Source of the DNA: Ruminococcaceae bacterium UBA945
Lineage (GTDB): Bacteria; Bacillota; Clostridia; Oscillospirales; Acutalibacteraceae
Assembly: GCA_002293315.1 (NCBI GenBank)
Contig: DBCZ01000051.1
Coordinates: forward strand, 2,004-7,339
Reading direction: 5' to 3'
DNA length: 5,336 nucleotides
Below, piece after piece: positions 5,321 through 5,336 of this stretch. Under the pieces are notes generated by a model that saw only the letters and a list, made by a program, of their open reading frames with translations, had not been told where the DNA came from and searched no databases. The number at the start of each line of letters is the position of its first letter. Within the stretch, counting starts at the first letter, position 1. The position numbers and the translations under genes were made by a program.

Positions 5321-5336
5321 CGTTGCCCAGCGGGGT

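Noticed and set aside
5208..5336. CRISPR array in the repeat-rich tail
   Set aside because: Repeats are 7-10 bp with no unique spacers of regular size and no cas genes in the window.

Overview
The window looks like a chromosomal piece of an anaerobic bacterium, most likely a member of the Bacillota (Clostridia). The reasons are strong GGAGG-type ribosome binding sites, tightly packed and overlapping genes, moderate GC with frequent ATA and AGG/AGA codons, a three-gene oxidoreductase set typical of anaerobic Firmicutes and Thermotogae, and short intergenic repeats of a kind common in gut Clostridia. The lineage is an inference from gene content, not from a marker gene.

Layout. Positions 1-725 (minus strand) hold the N-terminal half of an FGGY carbohydrate kinase of the xylulokinase type, cut by the left edge. 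Positions 726-886 are a divergent control region. It has one sigma-70-like promoter facing each way, with -35 boxes about 11 bp apart, an imperfect inverted repeat between and over them, and a run of 7-bp repeats in the rightward 5' UTR. From 887 to 5222 (plus strand) five genes form one compact operon in which every junction overlaps (ATGA, ATGA, 14 bp, ATGA). In order they are a GlpA-like FAD oxidoreductase with a C-terminal BFD-type [2Fe-2S] domain, a second FAD/NAD(P)-type oxidoreductase, a small DUF1667 protein with a cysteine motif resembling a [4Fe-4S] site, a HAD-family phosphatase, and a LURP-one/YxjI-like protein. Positions 5223-5336 are a repeat-rich tail with more 7-bp repeats, a short hairpin element bracketed by a 10-bp direct repeat, and a second hairpin near the edge.

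How it may work together. The first three operon genes match the set found in Firmicutes and Thermotoga beside glycerol kinase and annotated as glycerol-3-phosphate dehydrogenase. The likely electron path is substrate to FAD of the GlpA-like subunit, then through the [2Fe-2S] site and the DUF1667 iron-sulfur site to the second flavoprotein and a soluble acceptor. No membrane anchor of the GlpC type is present. The divergent kinase would supply a phosphorylated polyol or sugar. Its motifs point to a xylulose-type substrate rather than glycerol, so the real substrate of the locus is open. The HAD phosphatase could remove a surplus phosphorylated intermediate. The LURP-one-like protein has no obvious link to this chemistry.

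Most of the window is recognisable family biology. The points most worth a second look are the predicted iron-sulfur site in the DUF1667 protein, the pairing of a xylulokinase-type kinase with a GlpA-like complex, and the related heptamer repeats at both ends of the operon, one of which supplies the stop codon of the last gene.
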